DNA of 64,000 nucleotides from Blautia pseudococcoides (GTDB taxonomy: Bacteria > Bacillota > Clostridia > Lachnospirales > Lachnospiraceae): the NCBI RefSeq assembly GCF_001689125.2, contig NZ_CP015405.2:1703001-1767000 (forward strand), in the 5' to 3' direction. Shown here piece after piece: positions 9,936 to 19,105 of the stretch. The translations under genes and the position numbers were made by a program. Under the pieces are notes generated by a model. The model was not told where the DNA came from. It made no database searches and saw only the letters and a list, made by a program, of their open reading frames with translations. Numbering within the stretch: the first letter of the stretch is position 1; each line of letters begins with the position of its first letter.

Positions 9936-11465
9936 TCACTGCCGTGGTACTGAGTTACAGCACCCACTTGCTTTTAACAGCTTATTACTTTTTACCGCTT
10001 CATAGGAAGCCTGGATATCCACAGACAGCTTCCTGTCCTTATCCAAAAAAGGAACGATTTTTCTGTATTCCTCAAACGCCTTTCCCGTACATTTCCCAAG
10101 CTTATAGTTTCCGCGCAGATCCACTGCCTGCGCTGCGTGCATCAGTTCCATACCCAGGATATACCTGAGATTATCCACAATTTTAAAGGATTTTTCCAAT
10201 ATGAGCACAGCGTTGGAGGCATGGTCCTCAATATACCCGGACAATGCAAAGAAATCCATGGATGAGGGATTCGCCAAAGCTCTGTTCTCGGTATCCAGAG
10301 ATGTAAACGTCTTCTGGATGGTGGAATATCCGATCACGGTCTTGCCTCCGTCCGGGGATAAAAACCGGGGCAGCCCTGTAAAGGATGGATCTGCCAGCTT
10401 GAGAATCCTGTGACATGCGCCTTTTGATATATGGTTCAGTGCAATATTCAGCATTTCCGCCTTTAACGCCAGATTCAGAGGCTCAAAATTACAGCTCACA
10501 GACACCCTCTCCTCATCAGGAAGAACACAGGGATTGTCATCCGAATGGTTCAGATGCTGGTTCAGACTCATTTCAAGCAGCTTGACGCATTCCAGTACAG
10601 CTCCGTTTATAAAAGCGGAATCCCTGAAACTTAAAGGGTCCTGAAGCGCTTTGCCCTCTGTACCGTCGAAGAGATAACTGCCCTCTAACATATGCAGGCA
10701 TTCCTGCGCACATTCTGTCTGTTCCGGAAATCCTTTTGCCTCTGTTACACTCCCATCAAGCTGCTGGATCTGTCCGTTTAATCCCTCCAGTCCAATGCAG
10801 TATATAAGATTGGAGTTATCGGTCAGCTCTTTTACTTCTCTCAGAAGCAGAGCCGCCATGGCAGCCGCCTGAGAGTTGGAGGATACAATGCCAAGGCCGT
10901 CTTTTGGACCCAGGACCAGAGGCTTCATTCCCTCATTTTCCATGGCTTTCCGGCTGTCTGTGGGCTGGCCCTGATAGAGTACATCATTCTCCCCGATTAT
11001 GGACATGCCGATCATGGCATTTACCGCCAGATCCGCTTCCCCCACAGAGCTTCTTCTCGGAACCAGGGGATGGATCCTTTTATTTAAAAAATCCCTGTAA
11101 CGTTCCAGTACGTCCCGGGAAAGGCCTGCACAGCCGTACAAAGCCGTATTCAGGCGGATCAGCATAATGGCTCTGACCTCCTCCTCCGTACAATACGGAG
11201 GCACACAAAGAGAATGGGAACGCAGAAGGTTTTTATTATACTGGTCAAAATATTCGGTATAAACCTTTCGGTCTTTGTTCCATCCAACCCCTCTGTTTGT
11301 CCCGTAAACAGGTGTTTCCGAATCTACCATTCTGTATAATACCTGTTTAGCCTTTTCGGCCCTTTTCATGGCTTCCTCCGAGAGTTCCACAATGGCTCCG
11401 TGATATACCACTTCGTAAATCTGATCCAAGGTGAGATTCTTTCCGTCTAAAACAATTTTCTCCAT
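9936..11465 (-). CDS. Aromatic amino acid lyase-fold protein lacking the MIO motif
   Basis: A 509-residue member of the histidine/phenylalanine ammonia-lyase superfamily by overall pattern: VYGTNRGVGWN (family YGxNTGFG) near residue 53, the PLVPRRSSVGEADLAVNA segment near 140, NSNLIYCIGLEGL, and NPSSMDFFALSGYIEDHAS near residue 405. In true lyases the 140 segment reads GSVGASGDL, and Ala-Ser-Gly cyclises to the MIO electrophile. Here the DNA plainly encodes SSVGEADLA, so the triad is missing and one residue shorter. The QDxYSLRC motif is also changed (LQDPLSFRD). Ordinary HAL/PAL chemistry is therefore unlikely. It may be a repurposed enzyme or a regulator. It lies 76 nt behind the SARP gene on the same strand. 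Confidence 0.82.
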   Translation of the reverse strand: MEKIVLDGKNLTLDQIYEVVYHGAIVELSEEAMKRAEKAKQVLYRMVDSETPVYGTNRGVGWNKDRKVYTEYFDQYNKNLLRSHSLCVPPYCTEEEVRAIMLIRLNTALYGCAGLSRDVLERYRDFLNKRIHPLVPRRSSVGEADLAVNAMIGMSIIGENDVLYQGQPTDSRKAMENEGMKPLVLGPKDGLGIVSSNSQAAAMAALLLREVKELTDNSNLIYCIGLEGLNGQIQQLDGSVTEAKGFPEQTECAQECLHMLEGSYLFDGTEGKALQDPLSFRDSAFINGAVLECVKLLEMSLNQHLNHSDDNPCVLPDEERVSVSCNFEPLNLALKAEMLNIALNHISKGACHRILKLADPSFTGLPRFLSPDGGKTVIGYSTIQKTFTSLDTENRALANPSSMDFFALSGYIEDHASNAVLILEKSFKIVDNLRYILGMELMHAAQAVDLRGNYKLGKCTGKAFEEYRKIVPFLDKDRKLSVDIQASYEAVKSNKLLKASGCCNSVPRQ

Positions 11466-11541
11466 AACTGTTCTCTCCCATTCTGTTCAGTACCGTTGCA
11501 CTGTTTTCTGAAAATATAATATATTTCCATCAAAATTTTGT

Positions 11542-13728
11542 TTAAAAAATGCAGAATTGGTCGAGATATTTTCTTTCCCATATGGATGGGATCTTTGACC
11601 GTTCCTCTCTGACATCAAAGGTCTGCCTGTCTTCCCCGATCTTCAGCCTGCTTTCACAAGGACAGTCTGAAGAGTGGGTGATCAGGCCGAAGATCCTGCT
11701 GTACAGACAGCGTTCCACGGGGTCTCTGCTGTGCCGCGCGTATTGTCCGGCCTTTTTCAGATACATGGCACCTCCCTCAAAGTCGCCTTTTCTGAATAAC
11801 AGAACCGCTTCGTAGGCATAGGCAGTGCTTCTCTTATACACCACATGGAGATGTTCAAAGCTCTGGACCGCTGCTTTTATATAACGCTCTGCCATACAGT
11901 CATTGCCTGTATCAAACAATCCTTTTCCCATATGGAGATACAGCAGGGTTTTGCCGCTGATATTATGGATATTGGCATGGATATCCAGTGATTTTCTGTA
12001 ATATTCCATGGCACTGTCATAATCTTTTGTCAGACGGCCGATTTCTCCCAGCCAGCTGTAGGCCACTGCTGCATTGGCCCCCCATTCCTCTTTCCACTCC
12101 TTATCCAGGAAGATATCCGCTGCCTCAAGCAGTTCCCGGCTGCCTTTTTCCATCTCCCCTTTGAGCACATAGCCAATGCCCTGAAACCTTTTCCAGAAGC
12201 CCTGTTCTGCAGATGTGTCAGCAGCCTGCCAAAGTCCTTCCCGGCTGAAACGGATGAGTGCATCCGCCTGACAGGTGTCCATGGCAAGATACGCCTTCTG
12301 CTTCAGAGTTTCCTTTGCCGTGCCCTGCAGCTGCTCCAGCAGACCGATATATTCCCAGGACCTTTCATAGTCCGGGATCTTTACATAGGACTGGACCAGC
12401 ATAGTGAGATAAAGCTCCAGCCGCTCTTTTTCAAAGCCCCCGGGATTGACGGATTCTTTATACGCTTCCACATAGGCTTCCATCTGCTGATAAATAAATT
12501 CTATCTGTTTTCTGTTGTTCAGATATGTTTCCGTGTTATACATCACATCGTAAGCATGCAGTACCGGGAAAAATTCGTGGGCGATGGCCAGATATCTGCG
12601 CAGATATTCTTTCAGGTAAAAATCCGATTTTTTTCTGTCCTGGCTCTTAAAGTAATGATAGCTGATCTTAGGCAGGAGATCCTCGTTCTTTCCCATAAAA
12701 AACTGCTTCTCAAACCGTTTTGCCATGAGGCTGTGAAGACTTTTCCTTTTCGTCAGGCTGAGGCCTTCATAAACCCTTATCCTTTCCTCCTCATCCGGAA
12801 AAGAATAATAGATCCTGCCGGCATCCTCTTCCTCCCGTATCATCCCCCCTTGGACAAGGGATTCTATCCCCTCCACAAACAGGGAATCCCCCAGGCCGGA
12901 AAAATACATTAATTTTCTGTATTCCGCTCTGTCGCAGAACATGGATATCCATTCCAGCAGGCTTTTGCAGATATCCGACTGGCTTTCACCCGTATGGGAG
13001 AAATGCGTTTCCTCCTCCTGCACACGCTCCCGCTCTTTTTGGCTGATGATTTTTTGCCAGAGCTTTGTGATCTCCTCACCGGGCACCTCATCCAGTTCCT
13101 GTTCCAATATGTACTGCAGCTCCCGGTAGACCATATCCGCCCGGTTCCTCTGCCCTGCCTTTTCATATAGTTTCATAAGAAGCTGATAATATTTTTCACA
13201 GAATTCGTCCATGGCTATGAGGTTTTTACATATCTCCTCACACAGATCCAGTCTGCACTTGTCTTTGAACAGTTCCTCCTCAGTAAGGAAATAAATCTTC
13301 TCTGCGGTCTCGATCCTTTTCTGACGTATAAAATTTTCAAACTGACTGCTTTCTTTTACTTCAAAATGTTCTAAATACCAGAAATTCTCCTTACCGGAAA
13401 GGATCTCAAGATCACTTTTCATCTCATGCAGATCCATCCACAAGTCCGCTTCCGGGTTGATCCTGAGCTGCTGTCTGCCGTCTGTGATCAAAAAATCCTT
13501 CCCGAAAGCCTTTCTGATATGATAGAGCGCATTTCTGTAATTTCTGTTTGCCTTTTCTTCATCATATTTATCTCCCCAGAAGATATCTTCCAGTACCTGC
13601 TTATTTTCATATCCTTTGGTAATAAGGTAATAGAACATTCCCTCCGCCCTTCCATAGGGGAACAGATATCTTTTTTTATTTACATAAACTCTGGGTGTTC
13701 CTAAAAGAAAAACTTCTATTTTATCCAT
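11542..13728 (-). CDS. SARP-type transcriptional activator with TPR-like C-terminus
   Basis: The N-terminal ~95 residues (IEVFLLGTPRVYVNKKRYLFPYGRAEGMFYYL..., ANRNYRNALYHIRKAFG) are a winged-helix DNA-binding domain of the OmpR/SARP type. They are followed by a bacterial transcriptional activator domain (residues ~100-240, with CEKYYQLLMKLYEKAGQRNRADMVYREL). The remaining ~480 residues are helical repeats (for example SAMEYYRKSLDIHANIHNISGKTLLYLHMGKG) that look like TPRs; I see no ATPase P-loop. The ATG at 13728 has GGGAGAGGA upstream and is preferred to an earlier start at 13758. It is divergent from the molybdenum hydroxylase genes and upstream of the lyase-like gene, so it probably controls both. 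Confidence 0.8.
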   Translation of the reverse strand: MDKIEVFLLGTPRVYVNKKRYLFPYGRAEGMFYYLITKGYENKQVLEDIFWGDKYDEEKANRNYRNALYHIRKAFGKDFLITDGRQQLRINPEADLWMDLHEMKSDLEILSGKENFWYLEHFEVKESSQFENFIRQKRIETAEKIYFLTEEELFKDKCRLDLCEEICKNLIAMDEFCEKYYQLLMKLYEKAGQRNRADMVYRELQYILEQELDEVPGEEITKLWQKIISQKERERVQEEETHFSHTGESQSDICKSLLEWISMFCDRAEYRKLMYFSGLGDSLFVEGIESLVQGGMIREEEDAGRIYYSFPDEEERIRVYEGLSLTKRKSLHSLMAKRFEKQFFMGKNEDLLPKISYHYFKSQDRKKSDFYLKEYLRRYLAIAHEFFPVLHAYDVMYNTETYLNNRKQIEFIYQQMEAYVEAYKESVNPGGFEKERLELYLTMLVQSYVKIPDYERSWEYIGLLEQLQGTAKETLKQKAYLAMDTCQADALIRFSREGLWQAADTSAEQGFWKRFQGIGYVLKGEMEKGSRELLEAADIFLDKEWKEEWGANAAVAYSWLGEIGRLTKDYDSAMEYYRKSLDIHANIHNISGKTLLYLHMGKGLFDTGNDCMAERYIKAAVQSFEHLHVVYKRSTAYAYEAVLLFRKGDFEGGAMYLKKAGQYARHSRDPVERCLYSRIFGLITHSSDCPCESRLKIGEDRQTFDVREERSKIPSIWERKYLDQFCIF

Positions 13729-13905
13729 GCTGTCCTCTCCCTTTTCTGTTCCGCACACTCTATCTATTTATCATAGGCACCACAGGGAAATTAGTCAATA
13801 ACACTTTTTTAACAAAACTTCAACAGCTATGTTCCATAATAGAGACAAAAGTTCCAGGAATGAATTTTTAAACAACTCTAAGGGAAAGCAGGAGGAATCT
13901 GTTCT

Positions 13906-14397
13906 ATGAACCATTATAACATTACCCTTACCATTAACCGGGAAATCTTCATTTTTTCCGTCACGGAAGAAGATACCCTTCTCGACGTGATCCGCGAAAA
14001 AGCAGGACTTACAGGCACCAAACAGGGATGCGGCTGTGAGCAGTGCGGAGCCTGCACTGTGCTTTTGAACGGAAAAGCCGTAAATTCCTGCTGTGTACTG
14101 GCACTGCAGGCGGACAATGGGGAAATTGAAACCATTGAGGGGCTGGAATCTCCAAATGAGCTGCATCCCATTCAACAGGCTTATATGGACGAGGGTGCCG
14201 TACAGTGCGGTTTTTGCACACCGGGCATGATCATGTCCACAAAAGCCCTATTGGACCGGATTCCCAAGCCTGACGGTTCCCAGATCCGGGAAGCGCTCTC
14301 CGGAAATATTTGCAGATGTACCGGTTATACAAAGATTGAGGCAGCCGTTAAAACTGCCGCCCAAAAACTGGAGGAGGTGTCCCATGAATCCATATAA
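13906..14397 (+). CDS. Molybdenum hydroxylase small subunit, two [2Fe-2S] clusters
   Basis: The 163-residue iron-sulfur subunit of a xanthine dehydrogenase/aldehyde oxidase family complex, passing electrons from the molybdenum site to FAD. The plant-type cluster is bound by the cysteines in GCGCEQCGACTVLLNG plus a downstream Cys. The second cluster lies in CGFCTPGMIMS and GNICRCTGYTKIEAA. Length and motif order match XdhC/CoxS/HcrC proteins. AGGAGGA precedes the ATG. Its stop overlaps the start of the large subunit gene by 14 nt, so translation is coupled. Confidence 0.93.
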   Translation: MNHYNITLTINREIFIFSVTEEDTLLDVIREKAGLTGTKQGCGCEQCGACTVLLNGKAVNSCCVLALQADNGEIETIEGLESPNELHPIQQAYMDEGAVQCGFCTPGMIMSTKALLDRIPKPDGSQIREALSGNICRCTGYTKIEAAVKTAAQKLEEVSHESI

Positions 14398-16630
14398 AAC
14401 TGCTGCACACGGAATCCCAAGACATGAGTCCGCCGCAAAAGTCACCGGAAAGGCTCTCTACACAGGAGATTTTTCCCTTCCTCAAATGGTGTACGGCATG
14501 ATGATCCGAAGCCCTCATGCACATGCAGAAGTCACAGACATTGACCTTTCCCAAGCGGAGAAAACCGAAGGCTACATAGGCGCACTTCTTCCCTGGGAGG
14601 TTCCTGACACCTTTTACAACTGTTCCGGCAATCCCCCGTCCCCGCTGCTCATGAAAGATGAGAAGATACTCACCGCCCACCCTCTCTGTGTGGGAGACCG
14701 CATCCTGGCCATTGCCGCCAGGACCCCACAGGCGCTTTTAAAGGCAGCCAAAGCCGTAAAGGTCAGCTACAGGCTTCTGCCTTCCGTACATACCATAAAG
14801 GATGCATTAAAGGCTGATGCCGCTCCGATCCAGCCGCATCTGTCCCAAAACAATATTCTTGCTTCCAGGGAAGCCTCTGCCGGTGATACGGAAAAAGGCT
14901 TTGAAGAAGCGGACTATATTTTTGAGGATGATTTCCACACTTCAGCCATGCAGCATGTGGCTATGGAACCCACATCCTGTATCTGCGATTTTACTGACGG
15001 CAGGAAACTGCATATCTGGAGCAACTCCCAGACACCTTATCAGGAGCGAAGAATTATGGCGGAACTGTTTGGGATGAACGAAAATGATATCCGTGTTGTG
15101 AAGCCTGTCATGGGCGGAGGTTTCGGTGCCAGGCAGCAGCTCCATAACCAGCCTGCCGCTGCCCTTTTGTCAAAAAAAATAAGAAGACCCGTTAAGCTTA
15201 TCAACACTCGGGAAGAAGAGATGTATGCTTCCGTAGTACGCCATGAAATGCAGACACATTTAAAATTCGGTGTGACAAAAGAGGGCATTTTAACTGCCTT
15301 CCGGACAGAATACTATCTGAATGCAGGTCCTTATACTACCCACACCCCCACGATCGTGGCTGCTGCCAGCAGAAAGTTCCAGTACAAGGTACCCAATTAT
15401 CTTTTTAACGGATACAGCATAGCGACCAACGGTCCCACCGCAGGCGCCTTCCGGGGATACGGCAATGCACAGCTCACCTTCGGACGGGAACTTATGATGA
15501 GCCGGATCGCCAGAAAGCTCCACCTTGACCCCGTGGAATTCCGTCTGCGCAATCATGTACAGGCAGGAGAAAAGTTCCCTGCCGCCTCAGCAGCGGTTAC
15601 GAGCTGCGGCATTGAAAAGTGTGCCCGCCGTTGTCAGGAGATCCGGCGGGAGATCGACGAAAAGGAAGGGCTGGCCCATAATGAGGAAATCCGGCAGGCG
15701 TGGGGTGTCTCTTTTGCCTGTCATGGATCAGGTCCCTCCTCCAAAGAAGGAATGAGTTCTGCCGTCATACTGGCAAACGATGACGGCAGCATCCACCTTA
15801 TGACCGGTTCCGCGGATATTGGACAGGGCAGTGAAACCATGCTTTCCCAAATAGCGGCGGAATGCCTGGGAATTCCCTTCTCTCTTGTTAAGATCACTGC
15901 GGCCGATACCGGAATCTCCCCTTACGATACCGGAACCTTTGGCAGTTCCCAGACTTATGTAAGCGGAAACGCGGTTGTGCTTGCCTGTCAGGATATCATA
16001 CAAAAGCTTGTCCATGCCCTGTCAGACTGTTACGGCAGCATGGATATAACATTCGGGGAAGACAAAAAATTCCATATCCCGTCAAAAAATCAGCATCTTT
16101 CTTTTCAGGAGGCTGCGGGGCAGGTGTTTTTCGGTATGAAAGGAGCAGTCATTATGGGAAATTCCAGCTATAAAGCCCAGGAAAGCCCCAACCCCTTTGC
16201 CGTCTGCATGGTGAAGGCAGAATACGAAAAGAAAACCAACAGCATCATCCTGCGGCACGTGATCGAGGTTGTGGACGTGGGCACCCCCATCAATCCCCTC
16301 ACTGTCATAGGGCAGATTGAGGGGGGGATCGGACAAGGGGTGGGCTACGCTCTGACAGAGACTTTGGAGCACAACCGCCGCGCTGGCAAGGTGATCTCCT
16401 CGGATCTTCTGACATACCGTGTACCGTTAATTTCGGATATGCCGGATATCCATGGAGAATACATTGAAAGTTTTGAGCCTACCGGTCCCCTGGGCGCAAA
16501 AAGTGTAGGGGAATTGACTACCGTACCCGTAGCGCCTGCCATCGCAGACGCCGTATCACAGGCATCGGGCAGAGAGATCAACCGGATACCGCTGTCTGAG
16601 TCCTTTTTCATAAAACCAAACAAAAAATAG
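14384..16630 (+). CDS. Molybdenum hydroxylase large (molybdopterin) subunit
   Basis: 748-residue catalytic subunit of the xanthine dehydrogenase family. Motifs: GKALYTGDF near the start, MGGGFGARQQLHNQPAAA in the first molybdopterin-binding part, GAFRGYGNAQ, DIGQGSETMLSQIAAE and DTGTFGSSQTYVSGNAV in the second, and EGGIGQGVGYALTE. The C-terminal GPLGAKSVGELTTVPVAPAI contains the active-site Glu of this family. The start at 14384 has GGAGGAGG upstream and overlaps the small subunit. The substrate cannot be read from the motifs alone. The partner FAD subunit looks like that of 4-hydroxybenzoyl-CoA reductase, so an aromatic substrate is one possibility. Confidence 0.92.
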   Translation: MNPYKTAAHGIPRHESAAKVTGKALYTGDFSLPQMVYGMMIRSPHAHAEVTDIDLSQAEKTEGYIGALLPWEVPDTFYNCSGNPPSPLLMKDEKILTAHPLCVGDRILAIAARTPQALLKAAKAVKVSYRLLPSVHTIKDALKADAAPIQPHLSQNNILASREASAGDTEKGFEEADYIFEDDFHTSAMQHVAMEPTSCICDFTDGRKLHIWSNSQTPYQERRIMAELFGMNENDIRVVKPVMGGGFGARQQLHNQPAAALLSKKIRRPVKLINTREEEMYASVVRHEMQTHLKFGVTKEGILTAFRTEYYLNAGPYTTHTPTIVAAASRKFQYKVPNYLFNGYSIATNGPTAGAFRGYGNAQLTFGRELMMSRIARKLHLDPVEFRLRNHVQAGEKFPAASAAVTSCGIEKCARRCQEIRREIDEKEGLAHNEEIRQAWGVSFACHGSGPSSKEGMSSAVILANDDGSIHLMTGSADIGQGSETMLSQIAAECLGIPFSLVKITAADTGISPYDTGTFGSSQTYVSGNAVVLACQDIIQKLVHALSDCYGSMDITFGEDKKFHIPSKNQHLSFQEAAGQVFFGMKGAVIMGNSSYKAQESPNPFAVCMVKAEYEKKTNSIILRHVIEVVDVGTPINPLTVIGQIEGGIGQGVGYALTETLEHNRRAGKVISSDLLTYRVPLISDMPDIHGEYIESFEPTGPLGAKSVGELTTVPVAPAIADAVSQASGREINRIPLSESFFIKPNKK

Positions 16631-16641
16631 GAGAGATGACC

Positions 16642-17604
16642 ATGTATTATAAACCGCAGAATCTGGAAGACGCGCTTTCCTGCCTGTCTTCCGAATCCCC
16701 CGTCATCCTTGCCGGCGGGACAGATCTTATGCCTTTAATAAAAAACGATTTAAAGCCCTCTGGAAATTATCTGGATATCACCCACATTCCAAGCCTCCGC
16801 GCAGTCAAGAGGACAACAGAGGGCTGGTTTTTGGGGGCTGCCGTTACTTTAAGCGGACTTTCCTGCAATTCTGCCCTCTGTACCTCATATCCTGCTCTTG
16901 AGATGGCTCTGCGTGTTACGGCTTCCCCGCAAATAAGAAATATGGGGACTATCGGCGGAAATATCCTCCAGGACAGGCGCTGCATTTATTTCAACCAGTC
17001 TTCTTACTGGAGGAGCAGTATACCGAAATGTTTTAAAACAGGCGGAAACCTCTGCCACCAGATTCCCAACTCTCCTGTGTGCCGCGCTCTGTATTATTCA
17101 GATCTGGCCCCCGCCCTGATGCTTTATCACGCGCAGGCTCTGTTCTACAAAAAGGGAGAAAAACACAAGCTGCCCGTAGAAACTTTCATTCAAAACCATA
17201 CCGCACAGAACGGAACCACGGAAAGATCAGATATCCTTCTTGAAGGGTTTCTGCTTCCCTTCCCGCTAAAGGGATACCAAAGTGCCTTTGAAAAAATAAG
17301 TATCCGTGGCTCTGTTGATTTCCCCACCGTCAATTTTGCAGGCGCTTATTGTCCCGAGACCAGAGATGCACGGCTCCTCGTTGGAGCTGTGGCTGACAAT
17401 CCCGTGGAACTGCATGACACCGCAGCCTTCATCTCTGCCGGAAAGGAAACTGACCTGGATCAAATAGCGGAAACAGCAGTAAAAGAGCTTCTTTCCAAAA
17501 GCAGGTTGATCAAAGAATCTACCATTTCCGTAAAGGTAAAGAAAGATTCCTTTCAAAATATCCGCACGCTGCTGAAAACCCTGATCTGCCCGCCGGAAGG
17601 ATAA
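16642..17604 (+). CDS. Molybdenum hydroxylase FAD subunit with extra four-cysteine loop
   Basis: 320-residue FAD subunit (PCMH fold). AGGTDLMPLIKN and ASPQIRNMGTIGGNILQ are the two FAD-binding motifs. Directly after the second, four cysteines occur as Cys-x15-Cys-x7-Cys-x8-Cys (start DRRCIYFNQSSYWR, then PKC, NLC, PVC). The same spacing is known from the beta subunit of 4-hydroxybenzoyl-CoA reductase, where it binds an additional [4Fe-4S] cluster; ordinary xanthine dehydrogenases lack it. Two ATGs compete (16636 and 16642); the second has the better GGAG spacing. It is the last gene of the operon and ends 60 nt before a convergent gene. Confidence 0.92.
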   Translation: MYYKPQNLEDALSCLSSESPVILAGGTDLMPLIKNDLKPSGNYLDITHIPSLRAVKRTTEGWFLGAAVTLSGLSCNSALCTSYPALEMALRVTASPQIRNMGTIGGNILQDRRCIYFNQSSYWRSSIPKCFKTGGNLCHQIPNSPVCRALYYSDLAPALMLYHAQALFYKKGEKHKLPVETFIQNHTAQNGTTERSDILLEGFLLPFPLKGYQSAFEKISIRGSVDFPTVNFAGAYCPETRDARLLVGAVADNPVELHDTAAFISAGKETDLDQIAETAVKELLSKSRLIKESTISVKVKKDSFQNIRTLLKTLICPPEG

Positions 17605-17627
17605 TTCTTCAAATTCTCATTCCCTAT

Positions 17628-17673
17628 AAAGAGTAAGGAGCAGGTGAACGCCCTCACCTGCCCCTTACTCTTT
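17628..17673. terminator. Bidirectional terminator between the hydroxylase operon and the double-GntR gene
   Basis: AAAGAGTAAGGAGCAGGTGA pairs with TCACCTGCCCCTTACTCTTT, leaving a 6-nt loop. A-rich and T-rich flanks on each side suit both directions. The TAA stop of the minus-strand regulator lies inside the stem. Confidence 0.85.
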
Positions 17674-19074
17674 TTCTGCTGCCGCCATATCATTTGACAG
17701 TCTGGATTTCATCATTTTCTCCTCATGCTTTAACAGGGATTCCCACTTTTCTGCAAACGCCATATAATTCTTTTGGTGCAAATCCTCTGCAGCCTTTTGG
17801 ATTCGTTCTTTATATTCATCATGAAGAGAACGTGCCTTGAGCCGGTGCAGCGTAAACGGGTATCCCCAAGCCAGCATCTCTCTTATTTTTCCATAGCATT
17901 CCCGCACAATGGAAAGCGGGCACTTTTCCTCTATAAAAAAGAGACAGATTTCAAAAGAACGATAGCTTTTTCCTTCCCTCAGCATCTTTACAAATTCCTC
18001 CTCCAGCCGTCTTCTCTCATCCTCACAAATATGCTCCAGCGTATAAAAAGAAATCCGGCGTATGGTCAGAGCCAGGACCTCCAGACTTTCCAGATACAGA
18101 CGCATCCCTTCCCTTATCTCTGTTCTGGAGAAATCCATGGAGCGCACAGTTGTACAAATCTGTGTCCCTTTTCCATGATAAGACTCTGTCAGACCCAGAC
18201 TGTTTAGAATACTGAGGGTACGGCGCACCGTGCTGACAGATACCTCATATATCTCTGCCATCTTGGGCAGTGACGGCAGATAGCTGCCTGCTGTATAGAC
18301 GCCCAGGTTGATTTCCCTGATTATTAGGGACACCATGGTATAGCAGAGCTGAGGCCTCTGTCTGTAAACATTCCAGTGAAAAGGTAACTGTTCCGCGCCT
18401 TTTGGAAATACCGTCTTCTCATTTTTGCGGAGAAATGTCTTGATCTCCTGTACTGCTTCGCAGTAAAAATCTGCAAACTGCTCATGCAGCCATATAACTA
18501 CGTTTTCCCGCCGGCTGCCTGTACTGGTGTAGGGCATGATTTCTTTTTCATCCTTATTTACCAGATACGGGAGCCGGATATAGCCGATGACCTCCCAATA
18601 AAAATTCAGCGCCAGACCATTATCCAGACTTAGAAGAGCCAGATAGTAGAATTCCACCGGAAGGGATACGGCATTGGCCGATGGAGCCATGAGTTTGTTC
18701 ATAAACCACTGCCAGTTTTTTTCATCCCACCTGCGGACCCCTTCCTCCCAGAGAGGTTCCAGGAGAAGCCTTCCCGATTCGCACAGTTCCTGGATTCCTG
18801 CTTCTCTGGGAGCAAAGTATTTCATCGCATTTTTTCGGAAGCCTGCCGGGCTGCTTTTATAAATAACTTTTGCGGTTTTTCTCGCATCCACCTGGATAAG
18901 TCCCTTTTTTTCAAGGACAGAAAGCGCGTTTCTCACCGTAGCGGGAGCCATCTGGAACATATCACAGATTCTGCTGATGGACGGCAGATGATCCCCGTAT
19001 CTATTGTACCCAAAAAGGATTCTGGTCTCATAATATTCATAAACAAGTCTGTAAATTCCGCTTTCAAGCAGCAT
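17665..19074 (-). CDS. Regulator with two GntR-type winged helix domains
   Basis: 469 residues. A first GntR-like DNA-binding domain covers residues ~1-75 (LPSISRICDMFQMAPATVRNALSVLEKKGLIQV). A second, clearly homologous one begins near residue 240 (LPSLPKMAEIYEVSVSTVRRTLSILNSLGLTES). Each is followed by ~150-180 helical residues that I cannot assign to FadR, HutC or YtrA ligand domains. The internal symmetry suggests an ancient tandem duplication giving a pseudo-dimer. The gene starts 31 nt after the stop of the upstream hybrid kinase on the same strand, so the two are probably cotranscribed. The target is unknown. Confidence 0.82.
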   Translation of the reverse strand: MLLESGIYRLVYEYYETRILFGYNRYGDHLPSISRICDMFQMAPATVRNALSVLEKKGLIQVDARKTAKVIYKSSPAGFRKNAMKYFAPREAGIQELCESGRLLLEPLWEEGVRRWDEKNWQWFMNKLMAPSANAVSLPVEFYYLALLSLDNGLALNFYWEVIGYIRLPYLVNKDEKEIMPYTSTGSRRENVVIWLHEQFADFYCEAVQEIKTFLRKNEKTVFPKGAEQLPFHWNVYRQRPQLCYTMVSLIIREINLGVYTAGSYLPSLPKMAEIYEVSVSTVRRTLSILNSLGLTESYHGKGTQICTTVRSMDFSRTEIREGMRLYLESLEVLALTIRRISFYTLEHICEDERRRLEEEFVKMLREGKSYRSFEICLFFIEEKCPLSIVRECYGKIREMLAWGYPFTLHRLKARSLHDEYKERIQKAAEDLHQKNYMAFAEKWESLLKHEEKMMKSRLSNDMAAAEKE

Positions 19075-19105
19075 AATTCTTCACCTCAATGGATTCGTTG
19101 GTATT

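Noticed and set aside
9936..11465. Calling the gene hutH (histidine ammonia-lyase)
   Set aside because: The MIO tripeptide is absent and no other hut gene is near.
13906..17604. Calling the three genes xanthine dehydrogenase xdhABC
   Set aside because: The FAD subunit carries the extra four-cysteine loop of the 4-hydroxybenzoyl-CoA reductase type; no purine genes are nearby.
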